This document shows, piece by piece, positions 47,196 through 56,125 of a stretch of 64,000 nt of DNA. Source of the stretch: an uncultured Mediterraneibacter sp. (GTDB lineage: Bacteria; Bacillota; Clostridia; Lachnospirales; Lachnospiraceae). The notes beneath the pieces were generated by a model that was not told the origin of the DNA, ran no database searches, and saw only the letters and a list, made by a program, of their open reading frames with translations. Position 1 is the first letter of the stretch; every line of letters starts with the position of its first letter. The stretch lies in NCBI GenBank assembly GCA_944375765.1, contig CALWAR010000083.1, forward strand, positions 1 through 64,000, given 5' to 3'. The position numbers and the translations under genes are program-made.

Positions 47196-47218
47196 GTATC
47201 AGCAGAATAAGGGGGTAT
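47169..47218 (+). promoter_or_regulatory. Hairpin that would sequester the spoIVA ribosome binding site
   Basis: ATACCCCC (47169-47176) is complementary to GGGGGTAT (47211-47218), which contains the only Shine-Dalgarno sequence of spoIVA. An inner TCTGC/GCAGA helix (47181-47185, 47202-47206) extends it. It could form only in transcripts that start upstream of 47169. Confidence 0.5.
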
Positions 47219-47222
47219 CTTT

Positions 47223-48695
47223 ATGGATTCATTTCAGGTATACAGAGATATGAAAGCGCGTACAAACGGAGAAATCTACATCGGTGTGGTCGGCCCGGTA
47301 CGGACAGGCAAATCTACATTTATCAAGAGGTTCATGGACCTCCTCGTTCTCCCGAACATGGAAGACGGGCATGCAAGGGAACGGACGCAGGATGAACTCC
47401 CACAGTCTGCTTCCGGCACCGCCATCATGACGACAGAGCCGAAATTCGTACCGAAAGACGCGGCGTCTGTCAGGCTTTCCGATGATGTGGAGGTAAAGAT
47501 CCGCCTTATCGACTGCGTGGGCTTTGTGGTGGAAGGGGCGTCCGGTTATATGGAGAATGACGCGGAGAGACAGGTAAAGACTCCCTGGTTCGAGTATGAG
47601 ATCCCCTTTACAAAGGCGGCAGCTATCGGAACGCAGAAAGTCATCCACGATCATGCAACGATCGGATTTGTCGTGACCACGGACGGGAGCGTCACGGATA
47701 TCCCGAGGGAGAATTACATAGAGGCGGAGGAAAAGACAGTAAATGAGCTCAGGTCGATCGGAAAGCCTTTTGTGATCCTGCTCAATTGCCGCAAGCCGTA
47801 TGCGGAGGAGACACAGACCTTAAAAGAGGAGCTGGAAGCAAAATACAGCGCGGCAGTCCTACCGTTGAACTGCGAGCAGATGAAGACGGAAGATATCCAT
47901 GAGATCATGCGCCAGGTACTCTACGAATTCCCCATCACCGAAGTAGAGTTCTATGTGCCGAAATGGGTGGAAATGCTCTCCAGAGACCACCGGATAAAGA
48001 AAGATCTTCTGGAACAGGCCCGTACACTCATGAAAGAGCTGGAGGATGTCCGAAGCATCGTCTCTCTTGAGATCAAGACGGACAGTCCGTATATCCAGGA
48101 GATGACTGTCGCCCGGATCGAGATGGACTCAGGGAGAGTGCAGATACAGATCAGCTACGCACAGGAGTATTATTACGAGGTCTTAAGCGAACTTACCGGC
48201 ATGCAGATCCGGGGCGAGTATGAGCTTATCTCAACGGTAAAAGAACTCTCTTCCATGAGGGAAGAGCTGAGCGGACTAAAAGACGCGTTTGCAAATGTGA
48301 AGATGAAAGGCTACGGCGTAGTCACCCCGTCAAAAGAGGATATCAGGCTTGAGGATCCGGTCATCATCAAGCAGGGAAGTAAGTTCGGGGTAAAGATCCG
48401 TTCAGAAGCGCCCTCGATCCACATGATACGCGCCAATATCGAAACAGAGATCGCTCCCATCGTAGGCAGTGAGAAACAGGCGGAGGATCTGGCGGAGTAT
48501 ATCAAAAAGGAGAGCGAGACGCCTCAGGGCGTGTGGGGGACGAACATCTTCGGGAAGACAGTGGAGGAACTTGTGATGGACGGCATGAGAAATAAGATCG
48601 CCATGATAAATGACGAGAGCCAGGTCAAACTCCAGGATTCCATGCAGAAGATCGTAAACGACACAAACGGCGGTCTGGTCTGCATCATAATCTGA
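47223..48695 (+). CDS. spoIVA: Stage IV sporulation protein A
   Basis: Spore-coat morphogenetic ATPase that polymerises on the forespore surface as the basement layer of the coat. The 490-residue protein has Walker A GPVRTGKST at 24-32, IDCVGFVVEGA, and the conserved SpoIVA C-terminal region. Its presence argues that the organism makes endospores. It lies 82 bases after gpsA, preceded by a sigma-E-like promoter and a sequestering hairpin. Confidence 0.97.
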   Translation: MDSFQVYRDMKARTNGEIYIGVVGPVRTGKSTFIKRFMDLLVLPNMEDGHARERTQDELPQSASGTAIMTTEPKFVPKDAASVRLSDDVEVKIRLIDCVGFVVEGASGYMENDAERQVKTPWFEYEIPFTKAAAIGTQKVIHDHATIGFVVTTDGSVTDIPRENYIEAEEKTVNELRSIGKPFVILLNCRKPYAEETQTLKEELEAKYSAAVLPLNCEQMKTEDIHEIMRQVLYEFPITEVEFYVPKWVEMLSRDHRIKKDLLEQARTLMKELEDVRSIVSLEIKTDSPYIQEMTVARIEMDSGRVQIQISYAQEYYYEVLSELTGMQIRGEYELISTVKELSSMREELSGLKDAFANVKMKGYGVVTPSKEDIRLEDPVIIKQGSKFGVKIRSEAPSIHMIRANIETEIAPIVGSEKQAEDLAEYIKKESETPQGVWGTNIFGKTVEELVMDGMRNKIAMINDESQVKLQDSMQKIVNDTNGGLVCIII

Positions 48696-48749
48696 TGGAC
48701 GGCTCGCCCGACAACCGCTCATCCGGAGAGTATAACAGCAGTGTACACA

Positions 48750-48790
48750 GTTCCCGCCGTGAGTATCCGGCTTTTGGCGGGAACCTTTAA
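48750..48790 (+). terminator. Terminator after spoIVA
   Basis: GTTCCCGCC (48750-48758) pairs with GGCGGGAAC (48776-48784) around a 17-base loop, followed by a short CTTTAA. The T run is weak. Confidence 0.5.
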
Positions 48791-48855
48791 GGAAAAGGCA
48801 GATGAAGAACATATATGACGGGAGCGTCATCCCTGATGCCGTATGAAAGAAATGC

Positions 48856-48884
48856 TTGAACCCAAAACTTCCTGATAGTATAAT
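48856..48884 (+). promoter_or_regulatory. Promoter of the pnp-amidohydrolase group
   Basis: TTGAAC (48856-48861), 17-bp spacer, TATAAT (48879-48884), 43 bases before the purine nucleoside phosphorylase start. Confidence 0.7.
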
Positions 48885-48926
48885 ATCAGTTAAAACAGAT
48901 CAGGAAAGGACAGTGCAGATAAGACG

Positions 48927-49748
48927 ATGAGCAGACAATATGAGAAACTGGAAAAATGCTACGCTTATTACAGGTCACGGACAGATTTCACCCCGAAAGT
49001 GGGACTGATCCTCGGCTCCGGCCTGGGGGGATATGCTGCAAACATGCAGGTGGAGACGGAGATCCCATACGGCGATATCCCGGGATTTCCCGTCTCGACG
49101 GTAAAGGGACATGCCGGGAGATTCCTGCTGGGATATATTGGTACGGTCCCGGCTGTTGCCATGAAAGGAAGAGTGCATTATTATGAGGGGTATGCCATGG
49201 AAGACGTGGTGCTCCCGGTAAGGCTCATGAAAAAGATGGGGATCGGGATCCTCTTCCTGACCAATGCTTCCGGAGGGATAAACCGCGCATTTTCGACAGG
49301 AGACTTTATGATGATCACAGATCAGATATCGAGTTTCGTACCATCCCCTCTGATCGGAGAGAACGTATCCGAACTGGGGGAACGCTTCCCGGATATGACG
49401 CACATCTACGACAGAGAGCTCATGGAAGTGATAGAAAAGACAGCGCAGGAGGAAGAGATCGAGCTGAAAAGGGGCGTCTATCTCCAGACGTCAGGACCGA
49501 ACTTCGAGAGTCCGGCCGAGATACGGATGTACGCTGCCCTCGGGGCGGATGCAGTGGGCATGAGCACTGCATGCGAGGCGATCGCGGCGAGCCATGCAGG
49601 GATACGTGTATGCGGCGTTTCATGCATTTCCAACATGGCAAGCGGGATATCGGAAGAAGAACTAAGCAGTCTGGACGTACAGGCTGTGGCGGATCGGCGC
49701 GCCGGGGAGTTTGCAAGACTCGTCACGAAAAGCATAGAGAAGATGTGA
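48927..49748 (+). CDS. Purine-nucleoside phosphorylase (trimeric PNP type)
   Basis: Cleaves inosine and guanosine to base plus ribose 1-phosphate. The 273-residue protein belongs to the PNP/MTAP trimeric family: GLILGSGLGGYA (phosphate loop), GRVHYYEGY, LTNASGGIN, and the base-specific Asn in CEAIAASHAGIRVCGVSCISNMASG. It is followed by an MTA/SAH deaminase-like gene, consistent with a purine salvage unit. Confidence 0.92.
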   Translation: MSRQYEKLEKCYAYYRSRTDFTPKVGLILGSGLGGYAANMQVETEIPYGDIPGFPVSTVKGHAGRFLLGYIGTVPAVAMKGRVHYYEGYAMEDVVLPVRLMKKMGIGILFLTNASGGINRAFSTGDFMMITDQISSFVPSPLIGENVSELGERFPDMTHIYDRELMEVIEKTAQEEEIELKRGVYLQTSGPNFESPAEIRMYAALGADAVGMSTACEAIAASHAGIRVCGVSCISNMASGISEEELSSLDVQAVADRRAGEFARLVTKSIEKM

Positions 49749-49806
49749 CGATGCGGACAGAGTACAAAGGAATAAAAATATAAGAAAGAATCAAAGGTGA
49801 GGACAT

Positions 49807-51138
49807 ATGAAGACAAGGATATATAACGCAAGGATACTGACGATGGATGAGGGAAAGGACATCTTCACAGGAGAGATCCAGATCGAGAACGGACGCATCA
49901 CGTGTGTAAAGCCGTGCGGAGAAGACAGTGCAGGCCAGAAAGGAGACGCGCCGGACGCGTCTGCGGGGACGACAGGAGGGGGTGGATCATGGGATCAGGA
50001 GATCGACGCCGAAGGCAATCTGATCATGCCGGGATTTAAGAACGCGCACACCCATTCTCCGATGACGTTCCTGCGTTCCTATGCAGACGACATGAAACTC
50101 CAGGAGTGGCTCTTTGATAAAGTGTTCCCGGCGGAAGCCAGACTTACGGCAGAAGACATCTACTGGCTGACAAAGCTCGCGGTAATGGAATATCTTACCA
50201 GCGGAACGACCTCCGCATTTGATATGTACAAGCTCAAGAGCGAAACTGCAAGAGCGTCAGAGGAGACGGGATTCCGCATGGTGCTGTGCGGGGATATCAA
50301 CGATTACGGCGGGACGATCCGGGATGTGGAAGACGACTATATAAATTACAACAAGAGGGAAGACAGCCTGATCTCTTACCAGATGGGCTTCCATGCCGAA
50401 TATACAACGAGCCGTGGGATGATGGAAGAACTGGCCGCACTTGCGGACAGATATAAAGCGCCGGTCTATGTCCACTGCGCAGAGACGAAAAGAGAAGTCG
50501 AGGAGTGCAGGGAGCGCTCCGGTATGACGCCCGTCGCGTATATGGACTCTCTCGGGCTCTTCCGGCACGGCGGAGGACTGTTCCACGGCGTTCATGTGGA
50601 TGAAGAGGATTTTGACATTATCCGCAAGAGAGGCATTTATGTAGTGACCAATCCGGCGTCGAACCTGAAGCTGGCCAGCGGGATAGCTCCTGTAAAGAGG
50701 TATCTGGATCTTGGCATCGCAGTGGCGATCGGAACAGACGGAGCGGCGAGCAACAACTGCCTGGATATGTTCCGGGAGATGTTCCTGGCAACAGGGCTGC
50801 AGAAAGTCCTCTGTGATGATCCTGAGGCAGTGCCGGCTATGGACGTACTCAGGATGGCTGTTTCAAACGGCGCGCATGCGATGGGACTGACAGACTGTGA
50901 CTGTATTGCCCCGGGAAAACGGGCGGATCTTATCATGCTCGACCTGACGCAGCCGAATATGCAGCCGCTCCACAATATTGAGAAAAATATCGTTTACAGC
51001 GGCAGCAAGCAGAATGTAAAGATGACGATGATAGACGGGAAAGTCCTCTATCAGGACGGCATCTTCCACATTGGCGAGACAAGAGAAAACATCTACAAGA
51101 ACGCCAACCGGATCTCAGAGCGCATCCTCGGGATATAA
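49807..51138 (+). CDS. 5-methylthioadenosine/S-adenosylhomocysteine deaminase-like amidohydrolase
   Basis: A 443-residue metal-dependent amidohydrolase of the MtaD/SsnA/AtzF-like group, likely deaminating adenosine-type substrates. The metal ligands appear as NAHTHSPM, the HAEYTT and VHCAETKRE segments, and the Asp in IGTDGAASNN. A Gly/Ala-rich insertion (about residues 40-62) with GGGGS lies in the N-terminal beta domain. The substrate is inferred from family and from the adjacent pnp. RBS AAAGGTGAGG lies before the ATG. Confidence 0.82.
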   Translation: MKTRIYNARILTMDEGKDIFTGEIQIENGRITCVKPCGEDSAGQKGDAPDASAGTTGGGGSWDQEIDAEGNLIMPGFKNAHTHSPMTFLRSYADDMKLQEWLFDKVFPAEARLTAEDIYWLTKLAVMEYLTSGTTSAFDMYKLKSETARASEETGFRMVLCGDINDYGGTIRDVEDDYINYNKREDSLISYQMGFHAEYTTSRGMMEELAALADRYKAPVYVHCAETKREVEECRERSGMTPVAYMDSLGLFRHGGGLFHGVHVDEEDFDIIRKRGIYVVTNPASNLKLASGIAPVKRYLDLGIAVAIGTDGAASNNCLDMFREMFLATGLQKVLCDDPEAVPAMDVLRMAVSNGAHAMGLTDCDCIAPGKRADLIMLDLTQPNMQPLHNIEKNIVYSGSKQNVKMTMIDGKVLYQDGIFHIGETRENIYKNANRISERILGI

Positions 51139-51221
51139 GAGACGGGTAAGATACATCCGCGGCAGAGGGACGGCAGGAGAAGAAACAATAAATCAGGCAG
51201 GGGGAGAAGAAAGGGGTACGT

Positions 51222-51689
51222 ATGATGAAAGCAGCAATATTTACGATAGATACAGGGATATACAGGGCGAAAGCCGAGAGCGCGACGGCGACGGCGCTTA
51301 AGCGTCTCCTGGAGCAGGTCGGATTTGAGGTGAGAGCGGCAGGAGTACTGCCAAAGGAGAAAGAAGTCGTCTCCACAGTCCTTGCCCAGCTTGCCGATTC
51401 GGGGTCGGTGGATCTTATACTGACTGCCGGCGCTGTCGGATACCAGAGCGATGACTGTGCGGCTGAGGCGGTCGCAGATGTTGCGGAACGGCTCATTCCC
51501 GGCATACCGGAGGCGCTGCGCGCCTATAATCTCAGATATTCAAAGAAAGCGATCCTGGATTCCATGGCAGCAGGCATAAAAAAGAAGACACTTATCCTGA
51601 ACCTGCCGGAGAGCGCCAAGACAGCCAAAGAGGATATGGAGTATATCCTTCCCGAGATCGTTCAGGTAGTGGAGAGTATCAGCATATGA
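51222..51689 (+). CDS. MoaB/Mog-like domain protein with degenerate active site
   Basis: A 155-residue protein with the fold pattern of the molybdopterin-adenylyltransferase family: an N-terminal AAIFTIDTGIY, a central DLILTAGAVGYQSDD where active members have GGTG and a conserved Asp, then PGIPEALR and a LILNLP turn. The Gly-Gly-Thr-Gly substrate motif is missing, so classic Moco chemistry is doubtful. No other Moco gene is nearby. Its last codons overlap the next gene by 4 bases (ATGA), which implies coupled translation with the metallo-hydrolase. Confidence 0.6.
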   Translation: MMKAAIFTIDTGIYRAKAESATATALKRLLEQVGFEVRAAGVLPKEKEVVSTVLAQLADSGSVDLILTAGAVGYQSDDCAAEAVADVAERLIPGIPEALRAYNLRYSKKAILDSMAAGIKKKTLILNLPESAKTAKEDMEYILPEIVQVVESISI

Positions 51690-52405
51690 TGAAAGTGACA
51701 TATTTCGGACACAGTGGATTTCTTCTGGAGACGGAGGACATGTACTGCGTTTTTGATTATTACAGAGGCAGTCTCCCGGAGTGGGATACGGATAAGAAGA
51801 TGCTTGTATTTATGAGTCATGCACATTATGACCATTATAATAAAGAAATATTTAAACTGCGGAAGAGCTTTTCAAACATCAGGTTTATCCTGTCTTCTGA
51901 TATCACTGATATTCCTGATGCAGATACCACAGGAGAGTATGAGGGCGGCCGGGACGTCCTGTCTGTGGCTCCAAACGAAGAACAGACGGTCTTCGGATGC
52001 CGGATACAGACACTGCGGTCAAACGACCAGGGCGTCGCATATCTGCTCCGGTACGGCGGCAGGACGATATACCACGCCGGAGATCTGAACTGGTGGCACT
52101 GGGAGGGAGAATCGGAAACTTTTAACAAGATGATCCGCCGGACTTACCAGTCGGAGATCAACAAGCTGCGGCAGGAAAAGATAGACGCTGCCTTTGTCCC
52201 GGTGGATCCCCGGCTGGGAGAGCAGTACTGCTGGGGGCTTGACTGTTTTATGAAGAGAACGGATACAAAGCATGTGTTCCCGATGCATTTCTGGGATAAT
52301 TATGAGATATTTGACCGGCTGACACTGGAGGACTGTACGAATGGATACCGGGACAGGATCATGAGGATCGAGAGGGAAGGGCAGACGTTCCTGCTGGAAT
52401 CGTGA
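51686..52405 (+). CDS. Metallo-beta-lactamase-fold hydrolase (UlaG-like)
   Basis: A 239-residue protein of the MBL superfamily, beta-lactamase_3/UlaG-like branch. The metal motif is SHAHYDH (His45, His47, Asp49, His50), with later ligands in HAGDLNWWHW and PMHFWDN. The substrate is unknown. It starts within the stop of the MoaB-like gene (ATGA overlap) and is followed by rnpB. Confidence 0.8.
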   Translation: MMKVTYFGHSGFLLETEDMYCVFDYYRGSLPEWDTDKKMLVFMSHAHYDHYNKEIFKLRKSFSNIRFILSSDITDIPDADTTGEYEGGRDVLSVAPNEEQTVFGCRIQTLRSNDQGVAYLLRYGGRTIYHAGDLNWWHWEGESETFNKMIRRTYQSEINKLRQEKIDAAFVPVDPRLGEQYCWGLDCFMKRTDTKHVFPMHFWDNYEIFDRLTLEDCTNGYRDRIMRIEREGQTFLLES

Positions 52406-52423
52406 AAAAGCGGCCTCTGTTCA

Positions 52424-52452
52424 TTGACGACGATGTCTGAAAATAGTATAAT
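52424..52452 (+). promoter_or_regulatory. Promoter of rnpB
   Basis: TTGACG (52424-52429), 17-bp spacer, TATAAT (52447-52452), placing the transcript start at the first bases of the RNase P RNA. Confidence 0.8.
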
Positions 52453-52460
52453 CAGTAACT

Positions 52461-52817
52461 GTGTCAAGTAAGACAGACGATCGCGGCTGCACAGGCCGAA
52501 AGGCTGCAGACGAGGAAAGTCCGGGCTTCACAGGGCAGGATGCCGGATAACGTCCGGTGGAGGCGACTCCAAGGCCAGTGCAACAGAAATAAACCGCCGG
52601 GGACACGCTCTCCGGTAAGGGTGGAAAGGCAGTGTAAGAGACTACCGCCCTGCTGGTAACAGCAGGGGCACATGTAAACCCCATCCGAAGCAAGACCGGA
52701 TAGAAGCAGTGTGGCGGCCCGCCACGCTTCAGGTTGGTCGCTTGAGCGCATCGGTGACGGTGCGCCTAGACAGATGATCGTCCACGACATAACCCGGCTT
52801 ACCGTCTTGCTTGGCAC
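52461..52817 (+). ncRNA. rnpB: RNase P RNA, class A
   Basis: Catalytic RNA that removes 5' leaders from pre-tRNA. Helix P1 is a 12-bp pairing of GTCAAGTAAGAC (52463-52474) with GTCTTGCTTGGC (52804-52815). The universally conserved GAGGAAAGTCCGGGCT follows near 52513, and the distal conserved sequence is near 52784-52803 (ending CATAACCCGGCTTACC). The length of about 355 bases and a strong promoter just upstream support the call. Confidence 0.95.
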
Positions 52818-52833
52818 TACATTGAAGAATACC

Positions 52834-52866
52834 AGCCGCAGACGCAGACAGCCTGCGGCTTCGTCA
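52834..52866 (+). terminator. Possible terminator after rnpB
   Basis: AGCCGCAG (52834-52841) pairs with CTGCGGCT (52853-52860), followed by TCGTCAATTT. The stem is good but the T tract is poor. Confidence 0.45.
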
Positions 52867-52921
52867 ATTTATGCCGCAGAAAGTGCAGATAATATTTAAG
52901 ATAAAACAGGAGGAAGGACAT

Positions 52922-53956
52922 ATGGCAATGAGGATCAACGCAGAGCTGCCGCTCCCGGCAGATTTGAAGGCAGAGTACCCGCTCTCGGAGGAAATACGGA
53001 AGATAAAGGCAGAAAGAGATCAGGAGATCAGAGACATTTTTACCGGAAAGATCGATAAATTCGTTGTGATCGTCGGTCCATGCTCTGCCGACAATGAAGA
53101 TTCCGTGTGTGAATATGTGGAGAGGCTCGCGAAGATCAATGAGAAGGTGTCTGACCGCCTGATGATCATACCACGTATCTATACGAATAAGCCGCGTACA
53201 ACAGGAGAGGGGTATAAGGGAATGCTCCATCAACCCAAGCCGGATCAGGCGCCCGATCTTCTGGCAGGCATCATTGCCATCCGCAAGATGCACATCCGCG
53301 CTATCCGTGAGAGCGGATTGACAGGAGCGGATGAGATGCTCTATCCGGAGAACCGCAGTTATCTGGACGACATCTTATCCTATGAAGCCATCGGCGCCCG
53401 CTCTGTGGAGAACCAGCAGCACCGCCTGACCGCCAGCAGCATGGATATCCCTGTGGGGATGAAGAACCCCACCAGCGGGGACTTTTCTGTGATGCTCAAT
53501 TCCGTGGTGGCGGCCCAGAGTTCCCATTCCTTTATCTACAGAGGAATGGATGTGACCACGGACGGGAACGACCTTGCCCATGTGATCCTGCGCGGAGGAG
53601 TGGATAAGTACGGAACCTGCATCCCAAACTACCATTACGAGGATCTGATGCGGCTGTTCAACATGTATCAGGAGAGAGAGCTTAAGAACCCGGCGGCAAT
53701 CATCGACGCCAACCATTCCAATTCGGACAAGCAGTTTAAGGAACAGATCCGCATCGTAAGCGAAGTGCTCCACAGCAGGAGATATAACCCGGAGCTTAAA
53801 TCGTTGATAAAGGGTGTTATGATCGAGAGCTATCTTGAAGAAGGGTGCCAGAAGATCGATGAGAACCGCGTGTACGGAAAATCCATCACAGACCCGTGCC
53901 TTGGTTGGGAGGACACCGAGAGACTGATCTATAAGATCGCGGAGGAATATATATAA
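52922..53956 (+). CDS. aroF: 3-deoxy-7-phosphoheptulonate synthase (class I DAHP synthase)
   Basis: First step of the shikimate pathway, joining phosphoenolpyruvate and erythrose 4-phosphate. It is a 344-residue class I (AroFGH-type) enzyme: VGPCSADNEDSV, PRIYTNKPRTTGEGYKG, GARSVENQQHR, GMKNPTSGDF and IDANHSNSDKQ. The isozyme class by feedback amino acid cannot be read directly. The ATG at 52922 follows AGGAGG (52908-52913). With aroC and pheA in the same window the phenylalanine route is well represented. Confidence 0.93.
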   Translation: MAMRINAELPLPADLKAEYPLSEEIRKIKAERDQEIRDIFTGKIDKFVVIVGPCSADNEDSVCEYVERLAKINEKVSDRLMIIPRIYTNKPRTTGEGYKGMLHQPKPDQAPDLLAGIIAIRKMHIRAIRESGLTGADEMLYPENRSYLDDILSYEAIGARSVENQQHRLTASSMDIPVGMKNPTSGDFSVMLNSVVAAQSSHSFIYRGMDVTTDGNDLAHVILRGGVDKYGTCIPNYHYEDLMRLFNMYQERELKNPAAIIDANHSNSDKQFKEQIRIVSEVLHSRRYNPELKSLIKGVMIESYLEEGCQKIDENRVYGKSITDPCLGWEDTERLIYKIAEEYI

Positions 53957-53994
53957 TCTCCCGCTAAAAACGTTTTTCTTTTAACGAATCAACA

Positions 53995-54027
53995 GAAAAC
54001 CCGGCAGGAGTGTCCGTCCTGCCGGGT
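53995..54027. terminator. Bidirectional terminator between aroF and pyrI
   Basis: Perfect 13-bp stem AAACCCGGCAGGA (53995-54007) and its complement (54015-54027) with a 7-base loop. A T tract lies on each side in the relevant direction. It serves two convergent genes. Confidence 0.85.
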
Positions 54028-54032
54028 TTGTA

Positions 54033-54479
54033 TTAGCGGTTATGCCTGCGGTATTTCTCTTCGCAGTATTTGCAGCGGTAGATCTGCTTTTCCTCGTCTG
54101 TGAGGACAAAGATATGATCCAGCCCCTGTTCGATGGAAGTGATACATCTCGGGTTCTTGCAGCGGATCACGTTCTTGATCTCCTTGGGAAGAGTAAGCTG
54201 CTTTTTATCCACGATCTCCTCGTTCTCGATGATATTGACCGTGATATTGTGATCGATGAATCCAAGAATGTCAAGATCCATGAAATCAATCGGGCACTCG
54301 ATCTTCATGATGTCTTTCTTGCCCATCTTATTGCTCTTTGCGTTTTTGATGATGGCGACACAGCAGTCCAGCTTGTCAAGATGTAAGTACTTATAGATCT
54401 CCATACTTTTTCCGGCTTCGATGTGATCCAGTACAAAACCCTCGGAGATGCGTCCCACATTTAATGTATTTCTTACCAT
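54033..54479 (-). CDS. pyrI: Aspartate carbamoyltransferase regulatory subunit
   Basis: Regulatory chain of ATCase, binding nucleotide effectors and contacting the catalytic trimers through zinc. The 148-residue protein has the zinc cysteines Cys107, Cys112, Cys136 and Cys139 (CKNPRC, CKYC). It is 51 bases downstream of pyrB on the minus strand, so the holoenzyme should be allosterically regulated. Confidence 0.95.
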   Translation of the reverse strand: MVRNTLNVGRISEGFVLDHIEAGKSMEIYKYLHLDKLDCCVAIIKNAKSNKMGKKDIMKIECPIDFMDLDILGFIDHNITVNIIENEEIVDKKQLTLPKEIKNVIRCKNPRCITSIEQGLDHIFVLTDEEKQIYRCKYCEEKYRRHNR

Positions 54480-54530
54480 GATATTTTCCTCTCTGAATAT
54501 GAATCTCTTAACATAAATCCTTATTGCAAA

Positions 54531-55460
54531 TCACGATTGCTGATCCACAGGGATGTCCAAAAGTGTCAGGATCAGAGCCATGCGCACATACACGCCGTAC
54601 TGTACCTGACGGAAATAAGCGGCGCGCGGATCATCGTCCACCTCCACGGAAATTTCATTTACCCTTGGCAGTGGGTGGAGCACATACATATCCTCTGGGG
54701 CAAGCTTCATTTTTTCCCTGTCCAAGATATAGAAATCTTTCATCCGCACATAATCCTCTTCGTTGAAGAAACGCTCCTTCTGTACTCTGGTCATATACAG
54801 GATGTCAAGCTTTGGCATCGCATCCTCGAGACGCACAACTTCCTCATAGGGGATGCTGTTGCGGTCGAGAACATCGTGGCGGATGTATTCGGGAAGGCGC
54901 AGCTCCTCTGGTGAAATGAGGACAAAGCGTATGCCCTCGTATCTGACAAGCGCATTGATGAGAGAGTGCACGGTGCGGCCGAATTTCAGGTCACCGCACA
55001 GGCCGATGGTCATATTTTCAAGCCGTCCCTTTAAATTGCGGATAGTGAGCAGGTCTGTCAGCGTCTGTGTGGGATGCTGATGGCCGCCGTCTCCCGCGTT
55101 GATGACCGGGATGGAAGAGTGCTGGCATGCCACCATGGGCGCACCTTCCTTTGGATGTCTCATGGCACAGATGTCTGCGTAGCAGGAAATCGTGCGGATC
55201 GTGTCGGAAACGCTCTCGCCCTTCGCCGCAGAGCTGGAATCAGCGGAGGAGAAACCCATTATGCTTCCGCCTAAGTTCAGCATTGCCGCCTCATGGCTTA
55301 ATCGTGTGCGTGTGCTCGGCTCATAGAAAAGTGTTGCCAGTTTCTTACCTGCGCAGGCATGCGCGTACTTTTCAGGTTTCGCCTCGATATCCTGTGCGAG
55401 ATCCAGAAGTTTGTCAAGTTCTTCCACTGAAAAATCCAGCGGACTCATCAAGTGTCTCAT
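54531..55460 (-). CDS. pyrB: Aspartate carbamoyltransferase catalytic subunit
   Basis: Commits carbamoyl phosphate and aspartate to pyrimidine synthesis. It has 309 residues with the carbamoyl phosphate loop FYEPSTRTR (Ser49-Thr-Arg-Thr-Arg53), the [10 protein letters not shown] motif and HPLPRVNEI. The start at 55460 is supported by AAGGAGG; an in-frame Met lies four codons later. A nitroreductase gene ends 23 bases upstream on the same strand. I see no PyrR-type attenuator directly before it. Confidence 0.96.
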   Translation of the reverse strand: MRHLMSPLDFSVEELDKLLDLAQDIEAKPEKYAHACAGKKLATLFYEPSTRTRLSHEAAMLNLGGSIMGFSSADSSSAAKGESVSDTIRTISCYADICAMRHPKEGAPMVACQHSSIPVINAGDGGHQHPTQTLTDLLTIRNLKGRLENMTIGLCGDLKFGRTVHSLINALVRYEGIRFVLISPEELRLPEYIRHDVLDRNSIPYEEVVRLEDAMPKLDILYMTRVQKERFFNEEDYVRMKDFYILDREKMKLAPEDMYVLHPLPRVNEISVEVDDDPRAAYFRQVQYGVYVRMALILTLLDIPVDQQS

Positions 55461-55483
55461 AAATAGCCTCCTTAATTATCGGT

Positions 55484-56020
55484 TTATCTGTATTGCAGCA
55501 GTTGTTCTACAGTCTTTCGCTTCGGCGCCTCCGGGGCGATATCAGGATATCCCACAGCGATGAGTGCTGCTAATTCCTGCTCTTTTGGGATATCAAGTAG
55601 CTTTGTGATGCCCTCCTCGTCAAAAACGCCCATGATGACAGAGCCAAGACCATGGTTCCATGCTTCAAGGCAGAAGCTCTGGCATGCGATACCCACGTCA
55701 AACATCTGCCAGCGGTCTTCTTTCTTGGTCGTAAAAGACCCGTCTCTCTCATAACCGCAGCGTCCTTTGATAAAGGTGACGGCGATCAGAAGAGGCGCCT
55801 GCCTGATGATGTTTGAATTGTAATCCGGGGTGAACTTGTCCGCGATCTCTGACAAAAGAGAAGGATTCTCTATTGCAGTATAGCGGGTGATCTGAGTGTT
55901 TTTCCAAGAAGGAGAATAAGATGCCGATGAAACGATAGAGTCAATAATAGAATGGTCAACATGCTCCGGCTTGTATCTGCGGATGCTCCTGCGCGTTTTT
56001 AAACATTCCGTAACGTTCAT
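55484..56020 (-). CDS. Nitroreductase-family protein
   Basis: A 178-residue FMN-dependent oxidoreductase of the nitroreductase fold, of the short type. The FMN phosphate-binding RRSIRRY motif is at the N-terminus, with GSVIMGVFDEEGI and AVGYPDIAPE farther on. The physiological substrate is unknown. The start at 56020 is chosen because GGAGG lies 7 bases upstream; longer forms would run through a promoter and terminator. It precedes pyrB by 23 bases and may be co-transcribed with pyrBI. Confidence 0.85.
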   Translation of the reverse strand: MNVTECLKTRRSIRRYKPEHVDHSIIDSIVSSASYSPSWKNTQITRYTAIENPSLLSEIADKFTPDYNSNIIRQAPLLIAVTFIKGRCGYERDGSFTTKKEDRWQMFDVGIACQSFCLEAWNHGLGSVIMGVFDEEGITKLLDIPKEQELAALIAVGYPDIAPEAPKRKTVEQLLQYR

Positions 56021-56048
56021 TTGCGTACCTCCATAAATTCTCCAACTA

Positions 56049-56077
56049 ATCATATAATAAAACCGGGGGATTTTCAA
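56049..56077 (-). promoter_or_regulatory. Promoter of the nitroreductase gene
   Basis: On the minus strand TTGAAA (56077-56072), 17-bp spacer, TATGAT (56054-56049), 29 bases before the start codon and just downstream of the small RNA terminator. Confidence 0.65.
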
Positions 56078-56089
56078 GATAATTATAGA

Positions 56090-56125
56090 GAACAAAACAT
56101 AAGCGGACAACAGAATGTTGTCCGC
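56090..56125 (-). terminator. Terminator of the minus-strand small RNA
   Basis: GCGGACAAC (56103-56111) and GTTGTCCGC (56117-56125) form a perfect 9-bp stem with a 5-base loop. Read on the minus strand it is followed by TTATGTTTTGTT. Confidence 0.75.

Noticed and set aside
48802..48846. 14-codon open frame with an AAGGAAAAGG site between spoIVA and pnp
   Set aside because: Too short to support as a gene without conservation data, and it precedes the pnp promoter.
55461..55483. PyrR-type attenuator in front of pyrB
   Set aside because: Only 23 bases separate the nitroreductase stop and the pyrB start, with no terminator hairpin.
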